This document shows, in pieces, positions 1-12,890 of a stretch of DNA of 64,000 bases (positions are counted from its first letter, which is position 1; each line of letters begins with the position of its first letter). The stretch lies in NCBI GenBank assembly GCA_034440575.1, contig JAOTOL010001655.1, forward strand, positions 1,426,001 through 1,490,000, written 5' to 3'. This DNA comes from Imbricaverruca yamaguchii. Taxonomy: Eukaryota; Arthropoda; Thecostraca; Neoverrucidae. Below the pieces are notes generated by a model, which was not told the DNA's origin, did not search any database, and saw only the letters and a program-made list of their open reading frames with translations. A program made the position numbers and the translations under genes.

Positions 1-692
1 CTATGGTGGTCGGCTCCCTGGTGGACTGCCTCTAGTGCTGGCTAGTGTGGCTATGGTGGTCGGCTCCCTGGTGGACTGCCTCTAGTGCTGGCTGTATGTG
101 GTCGGCTCCCTGGTGGACTGCCTCTAGTGATGGCTATGGTGGTCGGCTCCCTGGTGGACCGCCTCTAGTGATGGCTATGGTGGTCGGCTCCCTGGTGGAC
201 TGCCTCTAGTGCTGGCTGTAGTGGTCGGCTCCATGGTGGACTGCCTCTAGTGATGGCTGTAGTGGTCGGCTCCCTGGCGGACTGCCTCTGGTGATGACTG
301 CAGTGGTCGGCTCCCTGGTGGACTGCCTCTAGTGATGGCTGTAGTGGTCGGCTCCCTGGTGGACTGCCTCTAGTGATGACTGCAGTGGTCGGCTCCCTGG
401 TGGACTGCCTCTAGTGATGGCTATGGTGGTCGGCTCCCTGGCGGACCGCCTCTAGTGATGGCTGTAGTGGTCGGCTCCCTGGTGGACTGCCTCTAGTGAT
501 GACTGCAGTGGTCGGCTCCATGGTGGACCGCCTCTAGTGGTGGTCGGCTCCCTGGCGGACCGCCTCTAGTGATGGCTATAGTGGTCGGCTCCCTGGTGGA
601 CTGCCTCTGGTGGTGCCATGGCTGCAGTGGTCGGCTCCCTGGTGGACTGCCTCTAGTAATGGCTATGGTGGTCGGCTCCATGGTGATTGGCG
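1..692. repeat. 41-bp minisatellite, about 17 copies, cut by the window edge
   Basis: Tandem units of 41 bp repeat the words GGTCGGCTCCCTGG and GACTGCCTCTAGTG, with substitutions such as CTATGG/CTGTAG between copies. Starts of adjacent well-preserved units at 134 and 175 give the period. Some units are shortened. The array begins at or before position 1 and decays near 690. Open frames inside it are products of the repeat. Confidence 0.95.
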
Positions 693-2241
693 GATGCTGT
701 AGTAACGGCTCCCCGAAGGGGAGGACGGTGTGTGGTGATGTCCGTCTCGCCTTCCCCTAAGGGAGACTACGCCAAAGCCTCACTGTTCGTGCCACCATAG
801 ATTTGCTATCTGTGTTCGCCCGATCGAGCTGGCGTCGCTGTTGTAGTGTTATCTGAGTGGAGTGACGTGGTGACGGTATTCTGCGTATCCCCCCCCCCCC
901 ACCTGTGGACGTCGGCGTAGCTGAACTGCCAGCGTGCGGCTTTATTCCGCCGGAAACTCGTGGAATTTCAAATGGCAGCTGAGGCGACCGGGTTCAGGTG
1001 AAACGATCTTGGGACGTCGATCGGCACGTGGGTAAGATGAAATGTCACAGCCCTGGTAAGGCGTGCCGAAAACAAATCTCCAAGGATTTCGACTGAGTTT
1101 CAGAGGTCGCGTGATAAGCTTCGTGTCGGCGTATGCCTTTCTGAATCAGAGGACGGAACCTGTGTGCTGTAGCTCAGCTTTTCCACCATTATGCTGCCGA
1201 TAATAGGAGGAAACATGGGATCGGTGAGATGTGTTGACATTTAACGATTTGATATGAACACATGCCTGGGTTGTGTATGAGAATATTGAGCCAGCGCGTT
1301 TACCGTTTGGCAGCCACGCTACATAGTCTGCTGCGAAGCTGGATTTATATTCGTGTTTGGTCATATGCGAATAGTTCTCTCCGTAGCTTCATGAGTAGCT
1401 AGTGCCCGTGGATACCTAGCATTGAGCCTCTTTCGTATTCCGGTACATGGTACATATGGATTTCCTGACGGCTACCTTTGATGAAAAAGTCGGAGATTAG
1501 CTTCCCATGGTAAACTCAGCCTTCAAGATGGGGATCAAAATATGATCAGATGCATTCAGACCTATCACAAAATATGTACAATTTCAGTCAAATTGATATT
1601 CCACGAAATCTGAGAGGTCATGTTTGTATCTTCGAAATTGTTGTCTATTCTATGCCTGCGTCAAAATACCACAGCACAAATGGGTGTATTCTGTCAAATA
1701 TCACTCAAATTGTGAAATATCAAACAAATGCCCATGTTCCAATGAAATGTGTATTTGTATCTGCATTTGTATATCGCATGTGTGGTTCTATGTTCAACAC
1801 TTACCTACATCATGTCTATTGTAATGGTATAGGTAGTCGGCGTTCAAATACATTGTGAACCATGCGACGTCTGGATGAGCATGGGTCCAGAGTTTGAGTG
1901 TATGAACGACCTGCCAAGCCGAAAGACATTTCAAAATAAAAACATTTTAAACAACACTAATTCCACGACAAATTTCGACATCCAACTGTGATCGTTTGGA
2001 CATTTCGCACCCAACGTAAAACCATTATTTTATCCCAGCGCCAAGCCTTACCATGGAGACTCCCAAACCCAACCCGAACATCTCGTGTATTCGGTTTGTC
2101 TCTTGGTGTATTCTACTCCACTGGGTGCCCTCAGAAATACGTGCTAGTTGTGCACGACTGGGGGTCAATAGATGAGATTTTGATCTAGCGGCGCGGCCGG
2201 AAGTGGACTGGACCAGTGGCGTGTGTTCCCCTTGGAACTCG
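693..2241. other. no gene seen
   Basis: Mixed-composition sequence with a short poly-C run near 891-900. Short open frames here have no recognisable protein character and no convincing splice sites. Confidence 0.5.
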
Positions 2242-2307
2242 GCGCCTGGGCGCTAGATAACCAATAGCAGTCCAGGCGCCCTTAAGCGCAAATAAACAAA
2301 CAAACTC
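2242..2307 (-). repeat. short interspersed repeat, family A copy
   Basis: Read on the minus strand this begins with a TTTG-rich run, then TTAAGGGCGCC, then ends in TAGCGCC. It shares this plan with copies at 3505, 20460, 44444, 47768 and 50335. A 9-bp inverted repeat (GGCGCCTGG/CCAGGCGCC) brackets the middle. It could be a SINE fragment or a small non-autonomous DNA element. Confidence 0.5.
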
Positions 2308-2334
2308 GGTGCCACCGATGCCTCTTGAGCCACT

Positions 2335-2650
2335 CACCATTGATGGAGAAGCCGCAGAGTACCTCGCCTGAGTACCTTTGATGGCGAAACTGTACGATGC
2401 TCTCCCCTTCCTAAGCACCTTCGATGGAGAAACTGCATGGTTCCTCCCGTCCATGAGCACCTTCGATGGAGACACTGAATGGTTCTCGTTTCTTCCATCC
2501 CTATATATCTTCGATGGAGACACTGCATGTCCCCCCCCAATTATATTGAGACACTGCATGGTTCTCTCCCCTCCTCTAAAACACTTTCGACGTAGATACT
2601 ACATGGTTCGCTCACCACCCTAAGCACCTACTATGGAGCCACTGCATGGC
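2335..2650. repeat. degenerate ~43-bp minisatellite, about 8 copies
   Basis: The words CTTCGATGGAGA and ACTGCATGGTTC recur every 39-48 bp with many substitutions and small indels, including a poly-C run near 2530. This is an old, diverged array. Confidence 0.8.
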
Positions 2651-3504
2651 TGTCACCACCCTAGGCAAATGCGTCTCGGGCATCCATTAGCCGAGTTAGC
2701 TCATCGTGATGCCCAGTAAATCGGTCGTAGATATTTTGCATTCTATTTCTTTGTCAGTTAGCTCCGTATTCCTGAGCCTTCCGGACGAAAATTATGGGCC
2801 GGTGAAGTAATTGCTCTCCATTATGTCAGCTGACGGACTATCACGGGAAGAAGCTAAAATGGTTCAGTGAGCCATTAGTGGCCATGGCGTGCTTGGCTAG
2901 CTTATTTCACTCTGAATTTGCTGGTGGAATTTTGGAACGCAACGCCGTTTCTCCCGTGGCTTATACCACATGCTTTGGTTAAGGAGATGAGATGTACTGT
3001 CATCATCAGCATTCATGTCAGGGTTGGACAGATATGCTGTTTCTTGATTTGGCCATCCAGAGCAATGTCCTCTCCAGAAAATTGTCCTCATTTTTCACAT
3101 TTTTAATGGTGTCTGCCGATGGATTGCTCTGTGATAAAGTGCTCAATATTTACTGGACAGTAAAACCTGAGATTCTGGTATCACAGGTTTGAAGAAAGAT
3201 GTCCTCTCCATCTCCGATTACCACGGAATTTCCCTATCCACATCCAGGGTTATAAAGCGCAATTTCAACTCTGACTCGTACACCCAATATGTATGGTGTG
3301 TAGCATTTCACCTACGATTTTTCCATCAGTGAGTATACATTAGACATTATGCCTGCCCCCCAGCCATCCTCCACAGGGAGGGGGACTGGGAACTCACAAT
3401 GAACAGACTTGGAAAACACCGGTTGGCGAGCTATCGGGCCTACTTTGTATTACCCTGAACACGGCCACTGTTCCTACTCTTCGCCCGCGACCAATCGGCG
3501 TGAG
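2651..3504. other. no gene seen
   Basis: Non-repetitive sequence of ordinary composition. Only short open frames without recognisable domains are present. Confidence 0.45.
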
Positions 3505-3567
3505 AGATTGGCGACGCTACATGACTCAACGGTCGATGTGTCGTAAAGCCAATAACCAACCAACAAC
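3505..3567 (-). repeat. short interspersed repeat, family A-like copy
   Basis: Minus-strand reading begins GTTGGTTGGTTATTGG and continues through a CGACCGTTGAGTCATGTAGCG stretch, matching the plan of the other copies (GGTT-rich head, then GGGTTTAA-like, then TAGCG). More diverged than the copy at 2242. Confidence 0.45.
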
Positions 3568-3775
3568 GGCCACTGTTCCCAAGAAACTGACGGGCATGTT
3601 GCCCACATTGTGTTCCAACACGTGGACTCACTGTTTCACTGCTAGCAGTTCCATCTTTGGCATGCTTACGCTTAAATTTAATCGTTTTTACTGTTCGTCC
3701 CCTCAAAATTTATCCCGTATTTAGGAATAAATTTCACACCTACAAATTGCTGGAGTGCAGAAAGAAACGTGCAGA

Positions 3776-4500
3776 TGGTAAGATGGTGTTGGCCGTTCGA
3801 GCTCCGCGTTTCCCGTCGCGTCCCGCGCGGCGCGTACCGGACGCGCCAAGCGCCGGCTCGCCTCGGCAGACGGGCGTGGCTCGCCTCGGCAGACGAGCGT
3901 GGCTTCTGTGAGCCGTGTGCGTCTGGCCACGGCCCTCGACCAGCCCGACGACGCTGGGCGTGGTTCGACGCCTGGACGTGCTGAGCAGACAGCCAGGCCC
4001 CAGCCGCCGTCTGTTCACACGAGGCGCTCGGTGGGCAGGCGCTGTCGCCGCCTCCGCCGCCGCCGCCGTTGTCTCCGGGTGGGCGGCACCACAAGTTGGC
4101 GCCGGCCCACGCGCGCCTTCGTCGAACGGCGCGCGTCCGTGCCGGCTAGCCTACTCGTCTGCTTCCCGGATCGCCGTCGGCGGCCGCCGCGCCGTCTGCC
4201 GGCGGCCCCGCGCCGGTCTCGCGCCGATCGACCAACGCTTCCGGTCGGCCTAGTGGTTTCCGTTCGGCCGCCAACGTACGGCGGCGGATTATGGCGGAGA
4301 GGCGGCGTGTCGACTGGCCTGGGTGGCCGAGTCCGGGCGAAAGTGGGGAGCAATGCTGCTCGGCTCACGTGCAGTTCAATTGCTCGCTGGCCAGGAATAG
4401 CCGGCTATTCGCGCGATCTGGACGGAGGCTTTCAGAATGGTGCACGGTTAGTCGGGTTTGGCTGGCATTCAGGACAGCATTGAGTGGATAGCGTCTTTGT
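3776..4500. promoter_or_regulatory. CpG-rich island, possible promoter or 5' exon
   Basis: GC and CpG density rise sharply against AT-richer flanks. Open frames run in several frames, as expected of GC-rich DNA. A plus-strand ATG at 4291 in good context (A at -3, G at +4) opens a 66-residue frame with no recognisable domain. The island could mark a transcription start or simply be a GC-rich exon or intron. Neither can be shown from this sequence. Confidence 0.3.
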
Positions 4501-5449
4501 CGTCATTTGAAAAGAACGTCCAACTCTTTTCATCAAGAAAAACTCGAGGCAGTCGAGGGATGTCTGCGAACACAAGATCCTAAAACGTGCAACAATCCTC
4601 TAAAGACATTTCAATGGCCGTATCCATCAAGAACGCACAGTTGTATCTATTATTGTAATTTGTACTTGGCTTCAAGCGTCGATTCGGCATTATTGGTTTG
4701 AATCATTCAGTAGCTTTGACAATTGTTTATGCTTGTCCCTAACTTTTGTCCTAAAAGTGCACTACAGACAGTTTAAAATTGATTGTATGCTATATATTCA
4801 CTTACAGTGATGTAATAATGCATGCTAAATGAGACTACCTTTGCGCTAGTTACTAAGAACGCCTCTGTTTAAGGTTAGCAATAATGCTTTGCCATGCGAA
4901 CATTTTTTCGGTATGGGTCCAAAGGGTAACGGATGGCACACGAAAATGTGGAATGCTGTTTGTAGACCGCTGACTTATGGGTACTCCAGCGAAGCAAGGC
5001 GTGCTGATAAATGGCTGCTCCGACGAGTCGTTGCCAGTTCTGAACAACACGGCAGCCCGTGCATTCATGTAAAGCTGGCCAAGCAACCGTCACCATCCAT
5101 TCCAATTGTCACGCTCACTCTGGCCTGGTGCCAAACGCAGCCTACACTCACCGAAAGAAAACTCGTTGGAGCGTAATGCGGATTGAAGAGTTGAGCTTGG
5201 TCTGACGGCATCTAAATTACCAGGTGACTGGGCTCCTCCCGGGGCGTCCGTCTTGCCGCCGGAATTCGCTGTTTAGCTGTCGCGCCTGTTCGGCCGTGGT
5301 TGGAGAGGGCCGAATTCCGACCGGGACGGAGCTGGTGCTGAGTATCGGCTATCAGCTCGCGCTGAGGGGACAAACAAACACTGGACTGGACGGGGGACCG
5401 GCTGGCATTCCTTCGACATGCGTGGCGTGTAAAACATCCGTCTCAGCCG
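4501..5449. other. no gene seen
   Basis: AT-richer sequence to about 5200, then a moderately GC-rich stretch leading into the next minisatellite. No protein or RNA gene recognised. Confidence 0.45.
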
Positions 5450-5925
5450 TCCACTGATGGGGCGCTGGTGTCATCTGCCGCCGCGGCAGACGTTGCCACT
5501 GTGTGAGCTGGCCGGGTGAAGGCGTCTGGCCGTCGGGTGAAGGTGTGATGGCCGCCGGTGTGAGCTGGCCGGGTGAAGGCGTGTTGGCCGTTGGGTGAAG
5601 GTGTGTTGGCCGCCGTATGTGGGCTGGCCGGATGAAGGCGTGTTGGCCACTGTGTGCGGGCTGGCCAGGTGAAGGTGTGTTGGCCACTGTGTGTGGGCTG
5701 GCCGGATGAAGGCGTGTTGGCCACTGTGTGCGGGCTGGCCAGGTGAAGGTGTGTTGGCCGTTGGGTGAAGGTGTGTTGGCCGTTGGGTGAAGGTGTGTTG
5801 GCCGCCATGTATGGGCTTCCGGATGAAGGCGTGTTGACCGCCGTGTGTGGGCTGGCCGGGTGAAGGCGTATTGGCTACTGTGTGTGGGCTGTCTGGGTGG
5901 AGACGTGTAAGTTCCGTACTCCAGG
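5450..5925. repeat. composite minisatellite of 22- and ~37-bp units
   Basis: The words GGCTGGCCGG, GTGAAGG and GTGTTGGCC recur throughout. Long units include a CACTGTGTG(T/C)GGGCTGGCC section and short units omit it, so the array mixes two related unit lengths. Open minus-strand frames over the array (TPSPGQP-like repeats) are not taken as genes. Confidence 0.9.
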
Positions 5926-6205
5926 ACTGCTGTGCTCTGTGTCTGAGCCTACGTATATACACCACGGCTGAGCTGGTGTGAAATGAAGACAAGGATATTT
6001 TACAAATTGTGATGTGAATCCCTAAGTGCGTTATCTAAATAGTCCTTTCTCAGAAACTGCCGCAGTGTCTGTATATTCAAAAGTGGTGGGCACGGTTTTT
6101 TCGCTAGCGGACGAATTACCCTCCGCTAAATTTAGTTCCGCTATCTGTAAGTCCGCTAACAAAATTCATGCATGTTTCATCAACTTTCAGCATTTACGAT
6201 ATATA

Positions 6206-6449
<244 letters not shown>

Positions 6450-7007
6450 TATATTATGATAATACTAATAATAAAAGGACTGCGCGCGTGCGTGTGCGGT
6501 GCGTGTGCGTGTGCTTGTGCGTGTGTGGGTGTGGGTGTTTAAGTGTATGTGGGGTGCATGTGTCTCATTGTATGCAGTTGAGCGCCCACTCTATTTGGCA
6601 AAGATATATTGGGGCCAAGAGAGCCACCCTGTCAGATGGAAAGTTTGAGAAGCTGATGTTTATGTAAGGCAACCAGCAACACGTCGAGGCGATGGAAGAG
6701 GCCCAGGGAGAGGGAATGCAATTTTTATATTGTTATTAAAGTATTGTGCAGTACTTTTTACAGTAAATAAAGTCAGTGTATGTTGAAGAATGTGATTTTA
6801 AACTAATGTATCGTTGCATTTCAATCAATCATTTTTTACTTTAATTTTTTTTGTGTTTTAGAGATTTGAGAACCAAAGAACCAAACCGAAGCTAAATTCT
6901 CGTACGTAATATTGAGCTGCGAATATTGTGGGAATTACAAATTAAAGTCAATGCCAATGTATCAGGAATGACTGAATGGTTTCAGGCCGATAGATTATCA
7001 CTGAATG

Positions 7008-7790
7008 TCATAAAGTCATAAAGTCATAAAGTGTTAAGGCTTAATAAGGGCCACAAGGGCCCATCTGGGTCAAGCCTGTCTAGAAGATATTAGAAAGTAC
7101 ATGTTCACACCTATCAATTCCAAACCCATGCAATCCCTCCACCTGTGCCACCACAGCCAATCTCATCAGTATGACATCGCAAAGGAAATTGCCAAATCCA
7201 CTGCTAGGTACACCCCATATAGTACAACATAATACTAGCATAATGTTATACCCTATATAGCTAGTGAAAATACTCAATATCCCATGCATCACAAGTTAGA
7301 ATTCAAAAACAACATTTTCCTGTCTAAAAAAATTATCCACCCTACTTTTAAAGACATTCAATGAGGGACTCTCCACTGCATCAGCAGGCAGCCTATTCCA
7401 TTGGTCAACAACCCTTTGACTGAAGACCTGTTGTCGTTTAACTGTCCTGCACCTCATTTTGTCTAACCTGAATTGATGACCCCTATGGGATACTCTAAAC
7501 TGCAGAGCATCATTCAAATTGACCTGATCTAGCCCTCTAACAATTTTGTACATTTCAATCATGTCTCCCCTTAATCTCCTATACTTGAGTGAGTACATAT
7601 CTAATGCATTAAGCCTTCTCCATATTCTAAGTTACTTAATCCACTGACGAGTCTAGTGGCTTTGCGCTGGACTCTTTCTAACATATCTATATCCTTTTCT
7701 AGGTAGGGGCTCCATGCTTGTACAGAGTACTCCAAGTGGGGCCGCACATATGCTGAGTACAGCTTTTTCATGACTTCCTGTAAGTAATGT
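7008..7790 (-). pseudogene. LINE 3' end: reverse transcriptase C-terminal tail, 5'-truncated
   Basis: Minus-strand translation gives the conserved end of a CR1/L2- or jockey-like reverse transcriptase. KLYSAYVRPHLEYSVQAWSP and LERVQRKATRLV lie in one frame (about 7780-7620). MYSLKYRRLRGDMIEMYKIV through QRVVDQWNRLP to a stop at 7296 lies in another (7598-7296). A frameshift near 7610 therefore breaks the frame. The 3' untranslated part has a GGGCC/GGCCC hairpin (about 7050-7065) and ends in an (ACTTTATG)n tail at 7008-7033, typical of tailed LINEs. The catalytic part is missing because the copy is 5'-truncated at about 7790. It cannot transpose. The exact clade is uncertain. Confidence 0.85.
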
Positions 7791-7792
7791 CA

Positions 7793-9012
7793 ATAAAACA
7801 AACTACCAAATTTATTCCAGTATGCCTTGTACTGACTTAAACATAGCAATACATTCTCAAATAGTTCATAGGAAACAGCAAATCACATATCTTGGAGTAA
7901 TAGTTGATGAAAAATGTACATGGAAGTTTCACATAGCATATGTTGCTGCAAAAACTAGCAGAAATCTAGGAATAACGGGAAGAGTAAAATTCTTTATCAC
8001 AAGTCCTGAATTGAAATATCTATATAATCCTTTGATTCTTCCATATTTCAATTATTGTGCATTAATATGAGGAAACAATTTTCCAACACGATTAGACAAC
8101 ATTGTTAAAATAAAAAAGGGCATTACGAATCATAGATAATCAGCACTATTGATATCCTACAAATGAATTATTTGTCAAATATAACATATTGCAGTTCCCT
8201 CATATTGTACAGGAAAAGAACATACTACTACTTCACAGACTATTTAATCAAACATTACCAATCACTATAATGAATATGTTCAAATACTCATCATCAAGTA
8301 ACTTAAGGCATGTTGATCATTTCCATGTAACTTTTTCATCAAAAACCTATAGACTTCATTCCATACCATTTACAGCACCAAGAACTTGGAATACTATCAT
8401 TGGTACAAAATTTCCTTCCTGTAATCATGTACCTATTAAGAAAGAAGATATAAAAATAGTTATCAGAGCATATTTTATTGACTTATACATCACAAACTAA
8501 ATGGTTAGTAAAATTAACAATTTTGCATTATAAAAATGAGGAACTATATATAGGTTGATATTATGTGTATGTATGAGTAAAGCTGGATAAACAAGTAAAT
8601 GCATATGCGATGATGCATTAGTACCTATCCATGTGATTTAAGCTGTGTGCTACTGTGTGCATGTTTGTGCATGGATGTGCATGGATGCATATCAGTGTAT
8701 ACTTATGTATGTACATACTAGTATATTTGTGTGCATTTATATTTGTATATATGTGTGAGTGCATGTATTTATGTATGTGAAGTAAGTTTAGGTGTACATG
8801 TTTCATGTGTGTGGATATGCTGTGACACTGTCACACATATTTGTGTGATAGTGCACATGAATGTACACTTTTCCCCTCATAACACTGTTCACTTTGTGGC
8901 CCCAGGAGTTCTTTGGCGTTACTAGCTTGCTACCTAGCTAAGGTGCTCCTGGGGCGACTTCTACTAATAACTGGTGGTGGCCTATCTGCAAAAAAAGACA
9001 AATAAAAAGATG
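7793..9012 (+). pseudogene. second LINE 3' end, different family, 5'-truncated
   Basis: Plus-strand frames encode the post-catalytic part of another reverse transcriptase. TYLGVIVDEKCTWKFHI and LKYLYNPLILPYFNYCALI precede an in-frame TGA at about 8068, where the family usually has Trp. After more breaks comes FPHIVQEKNILLLHRLFNQ to a stop near 8500, with the family pattern of an RTWN motif close to the end. The 3' region includes a degenerate TGTGCATG tract (8640-8780) and a perfect 10-bp hairpin (8899-8908 with 8946-8955). It ends in an A-rich stretch with AATAAA near 9000. The copy abuts the other LINE tail, truncated end to truncated end. Confidence 0.75.
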
Positions 9013-9349
9013 CAAATAGTTATAGTGAACTGTAGGTATGAAGAGGAATGACATGTATATTGGCATCCTGAGGCATTCCTAAGCTGGCCGTCCAAACTTT
9101 TGAATAGTTGGCGATAGGAAAGCCCAATAGCAATCGAGCCTGTAACAGTGCGTGTAGCCAACTAGGCCAGGCTACTGCATACGAAACAGGGGTCGACATG
9201 AAAAAAAAATTAGATCAGCGGTTGGGGTTAGCTTCCGCTATTTTTTGCGGTTAGGGTTTTAGGGTTAGCAAAGTTAAACTTTTTAGTTAGCAGATTAACG
9301 GTTAGCTAAGCTAATTTTTCGGTTAGCTGTGCCCACCCCTGATATTCAA

Positions 9350-11290
9350 ATTCAATACTGAAGCTGCACTGGATACGCGACAAGACTACTCCAGACTTTG
9401 CTACTCTTGACATGGCATATATGGGGTTGTTGCGATTGCGCGATATTGTTGCCGCGTACAGTACTAATCGGCACATCTCCCCACAGCGACATTGCTGCTT
9501 CTTGGCGTAACTGGTGAACACTTTGGTATTGAACGTGGGGATTTTATGGCGGGAAGGGGTATTTCGTGGACAACAGCTTATAGCTGCCTGGTGTCAATCC
9601 AGTGTTATACCTCATGGTAACGTGCTAGTGTTACACCGCAATGCGATATGGTAGTGCTACACCACATGGTGGCATGCGAGTGCTGCACGGCATGATGGTA
9701 TGCTTCAACAAAAGGCAATGGTGCCGCAAGTTCATGGTATTCGGGCTAGGCACTTCAGCAGTGAAGTCGGTTGCATGAATTATTACTGAGTTATTAGTTT
9801 CGTGAATTGGCCGCCAGCCAGATGACGTGCAGTGGAATTTCGGTTCGGTAGTACTCGCGAGTGTGGGAAGTTCGCCGATCAGATTTCGTTCTCCCGTGTG
9901 ATTAAATTTGGCAGAATTGTTCCGGTGAAGTGTTGGCATTCGTTGTATTACGAGCGCGGATGAAGCCAGACTGCGTTGTCGTTTCCGGTCAGGCTTCCAA
10001 CATCAACACTCGATCTCGCTCAAGGAGGGTGCTGGTCTCGGCCGAGGGTTATTACAATAGGCTTGCTCGTTGTTTGCGTTCTAGATTCTGGCACTCGCTA
10101 AAATTGTGCACTTCATTTCACACCATGGTTCGACCTGGTCAGCTTGTTTGTATGTTACGTATGAGCTAGTACACCAATGTCCGCTCGTTTTGTAGATGGT
10201 AATATCTCTTGCTGTTAGTCTCCCCGTTCCACAGAGTCCGCCACCCAACAACACACGCCCTCCATCTCATCCGTTGAATAGCCGCTGGAAGGTCAGTCGG
10301 TTCTACTGGAAAACCCGCGATAAACCATCAAATAGCATTAACCCACATTCAATGTGCACTGCTTTTGAGCACAGTCGTTATTTTCAGAGGTGAAAATATA
10401 GGTTTGGACCAGAAATACATTGCTCTACAATCCTTGTGAGCACGGCTTGGTGACGAAAATTCAATATAATTTCTGGCCATTTTCAACATCTTTTCACTTC
10501 AGAGACTAAGGGATTATGTACAAAAGCTATGTACTATGAGTTATACCGGCATTTATGTCTATCAAGTGAGAATACGTCAACTGTGTCTAAAATTCAACTA
10601 TAAATTATATCGTACACTACATTAGTTCAACTATATCAATTGGAGGAACAATTCCCTCCCTTTCTGTGTTATCCGCCATTTCGTCTCAGTTGCTGGCTTT
10701 AGCCAACGAACTACCGTTGGTCGGCCGACGCCTCCTTTCTGGAGAGAGGGATAATCCTCTCTCTATCCAGGTCTTTTTCTAAATGAGGGAAAATCGCGGT
10801 TTTACCGGCGCGTATCGCCGTCCTTCATCTGTTCAGTGGTGTAAAGGATTGTCTCCATTTTACCGTTGACCCTTCTTCAGGTTGTGTCAAGGTGTCGCCA
10901 ACTGACAGGTCTATTTTGCCGGTTTTCGTTTCTAAACCGCTAGCCAAATGGCATTTTCTGGTAAAGCTTGCCACAAATAGCTGGCGGAGTGTCTGGTGAG
11001 CACCGTGGTATTATCAAGCGTGAATCAAGGTCAAGGTCACGCGTGTGGTGGTGCACGCTCAGTGCTCACTGTCTCTTGATACACTGCTCTATCACGGTCT
11101 CTATATTGTCCACGGCTCGACACGCACGCTGCTGCCTCTGGCCTTGCCCTGACGCGACTGGGCCCTGCCAGGGGGACGGTCGGAAGTGGGTCGCGCGTCC
11201 GTGGTGCCATAAACCACTGCCCGCGCTCGGCGCATGCGACACACGCACAACACCTCCTCCAAGTTCTTGGTCAGGTTCCAGGCTATGCCA
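9350..11290. other. no gene seen; possible LTR remnant at the right end
   Basis: Ordinary single-copy-looking sequence. The segment from about 10960 to 11300 would be the position of the 3' LTR of the neighbouring Gypsy element, but no second LTR copy is present in the window to confirm it. Confidence 0.4.
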
Positions 11291-11429
11291 ACGACTACTA
11301 CACATTTCCACCTCCCCTCCGAGTCGACAACGACGGCAGACGATTGGTGTCGACTCACAACACCCTGCCGCCACAGCTCGTGCTACAGCACAATGCTGCA
11401 CAACATGCACAATGCTTCACAACACATCG

Positions 11430-12661
11430 TACCGGCGAGTGCGTGAAGGCTACTTCGTAAGAGGGAAGCCTGGGGGTCGATTTGGAGGCGAGCGGGGCGG
11501 TGAGAGCGTCTGCCGCTGCGACGGGGAACCGGACTGGTCGGTGGCTGTGGGGGCGGTGACCTTCGGTCGGTCAACTCGTCCGCAAAACGAACAGTGCGGG
11601 GGTGGGTGGGTCGGCGCGGCCTGACTGTCGCGGCGCGGACGGACACGGCGGTGTGTACTCGGACACGAGCGGGCGGAATGGGCGCAGGAAACGACGGTTG
11701 CGCCAATATATGCGGCCACTGGGGAGCTTCACTAGGGAAGTCACGCCGTCGGCCTACACCTAGCAACGGTGCCCTCGCCGGTCCCATAACCCGGTCGAGG
11801 GGTCCTGAAGGGACACGTGGGTCCCAACGCGCAGGCTGGGCAGTGGCATGGCCGCTCGATCATAGCGGTCACGGGCCGCTTGCCGGAGTGAGTCGGCGCG
11901 GGCGTCACAGTCGTCAGCGGCTCGCTGCCACTCAGGTGCGAAGGCACGGTGGTGCATGGGGACCGCTGAGCGCAGAGGACGGCCGTAGAGGATTTGAGCG
12001 GGTGACCGGTGGTCCGCACGCGGGGTGTTCAAGCTCTAGCAGCCCACGAGCGAACGCATCACAGTCAGGGTCCCCGTTACGGTCACTTTCTCACCAGTCT
12101 CTTCACTAGTTTGACGGCCGCCTCAGCGTGGCCGTTGGACTGGGGTAATGCGGGGTAGCATGTGATGTGTTACGCCCCAGCGCCGCAGGAAGTCTCTGGT
12201 GAGATGAGCAGTGTACTGTGGGCCACCGTCGCTGCGTAGCACACAGGGAACACCGGTGGAGGCGAAGATTTCCCGCAGGTGCCGGATCAGAGTCCGGGCG
12301 GTGGCGTCGCCGGCGCAGTGCACAACTGCGGGCCACCCGGAGAGCCGATCAACGTACACCAGGTATGTCTTGCCTGCGTGACTGAAGAAATCTGTGGACA
12401 CAGACTCGAAGACTCGGCTCGGCGGGGGTCCGACATCAGCGGCTCTCGCTGCTGGCGAGGCAGCCGTTCACGGCATACCTGGCAGGAGCCAACGGTGTCG
12501 GCAACATCGCGGTCGATGCCGGCCCAGTATACAGACTGGCGTGCGCGGCGCTGTGTGCGTTCGATGCCTTGGTGCGAGTCGTGCAGGCGCTGCAGAGTCT
12601 CTGCTCTGAGGTTTCTGGGGATGACCAGCCGGGGACCGCATACCAGGATGCCGTCCGTCAA
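11430..12661 (-). pseudogene. integrase fragments with HHCC finger and DDE core
   Basis: An HHCC zinc finger runs from LHDSHQG (12567-12586) to CQVC (12473-12484). The first core Asp is in STDFF (about 12390) and the second in RSDGGPQ (12216-12236). The segment that should carry the catalytic Glu (about 12120-12150) falls out of frame through a one-base loss. A C-terminal part with TPRADHRSPAQILYGRPLRS follows in another frame (12032-11760), then a Pro/Arg-rich tail to about 11430. The integrase inserts element DNA into host chromosomes and is inactive here. Confidence 0.85.
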
Positions 12662-12890
12662 CGGCCAGGCGATCTCGGACGCCCCCGGTATGGCCTCAGG
12701 GCAGCGGGCAGGTCACGTCTTTGATCAGGGAAGCCGTTTGTCACGGCCTCGCACAACGCTATGTACTCGGCGTCGGCGCGGGCGGCGTCGCGGACGCGGG
12801 TCAGCGTGGCATCCTCGATAGGAGACACCCGGGCTCCGTCTGGATCCAGCTGGGTCACTGAGCGCACGACGAGACTGTGGAGCTGATGAG

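Noticed and set aside
1..692. CRISPR-like array
   Set aside because: Units are contiguous tandem repeats without unique spacers, in clearly animal DNA.
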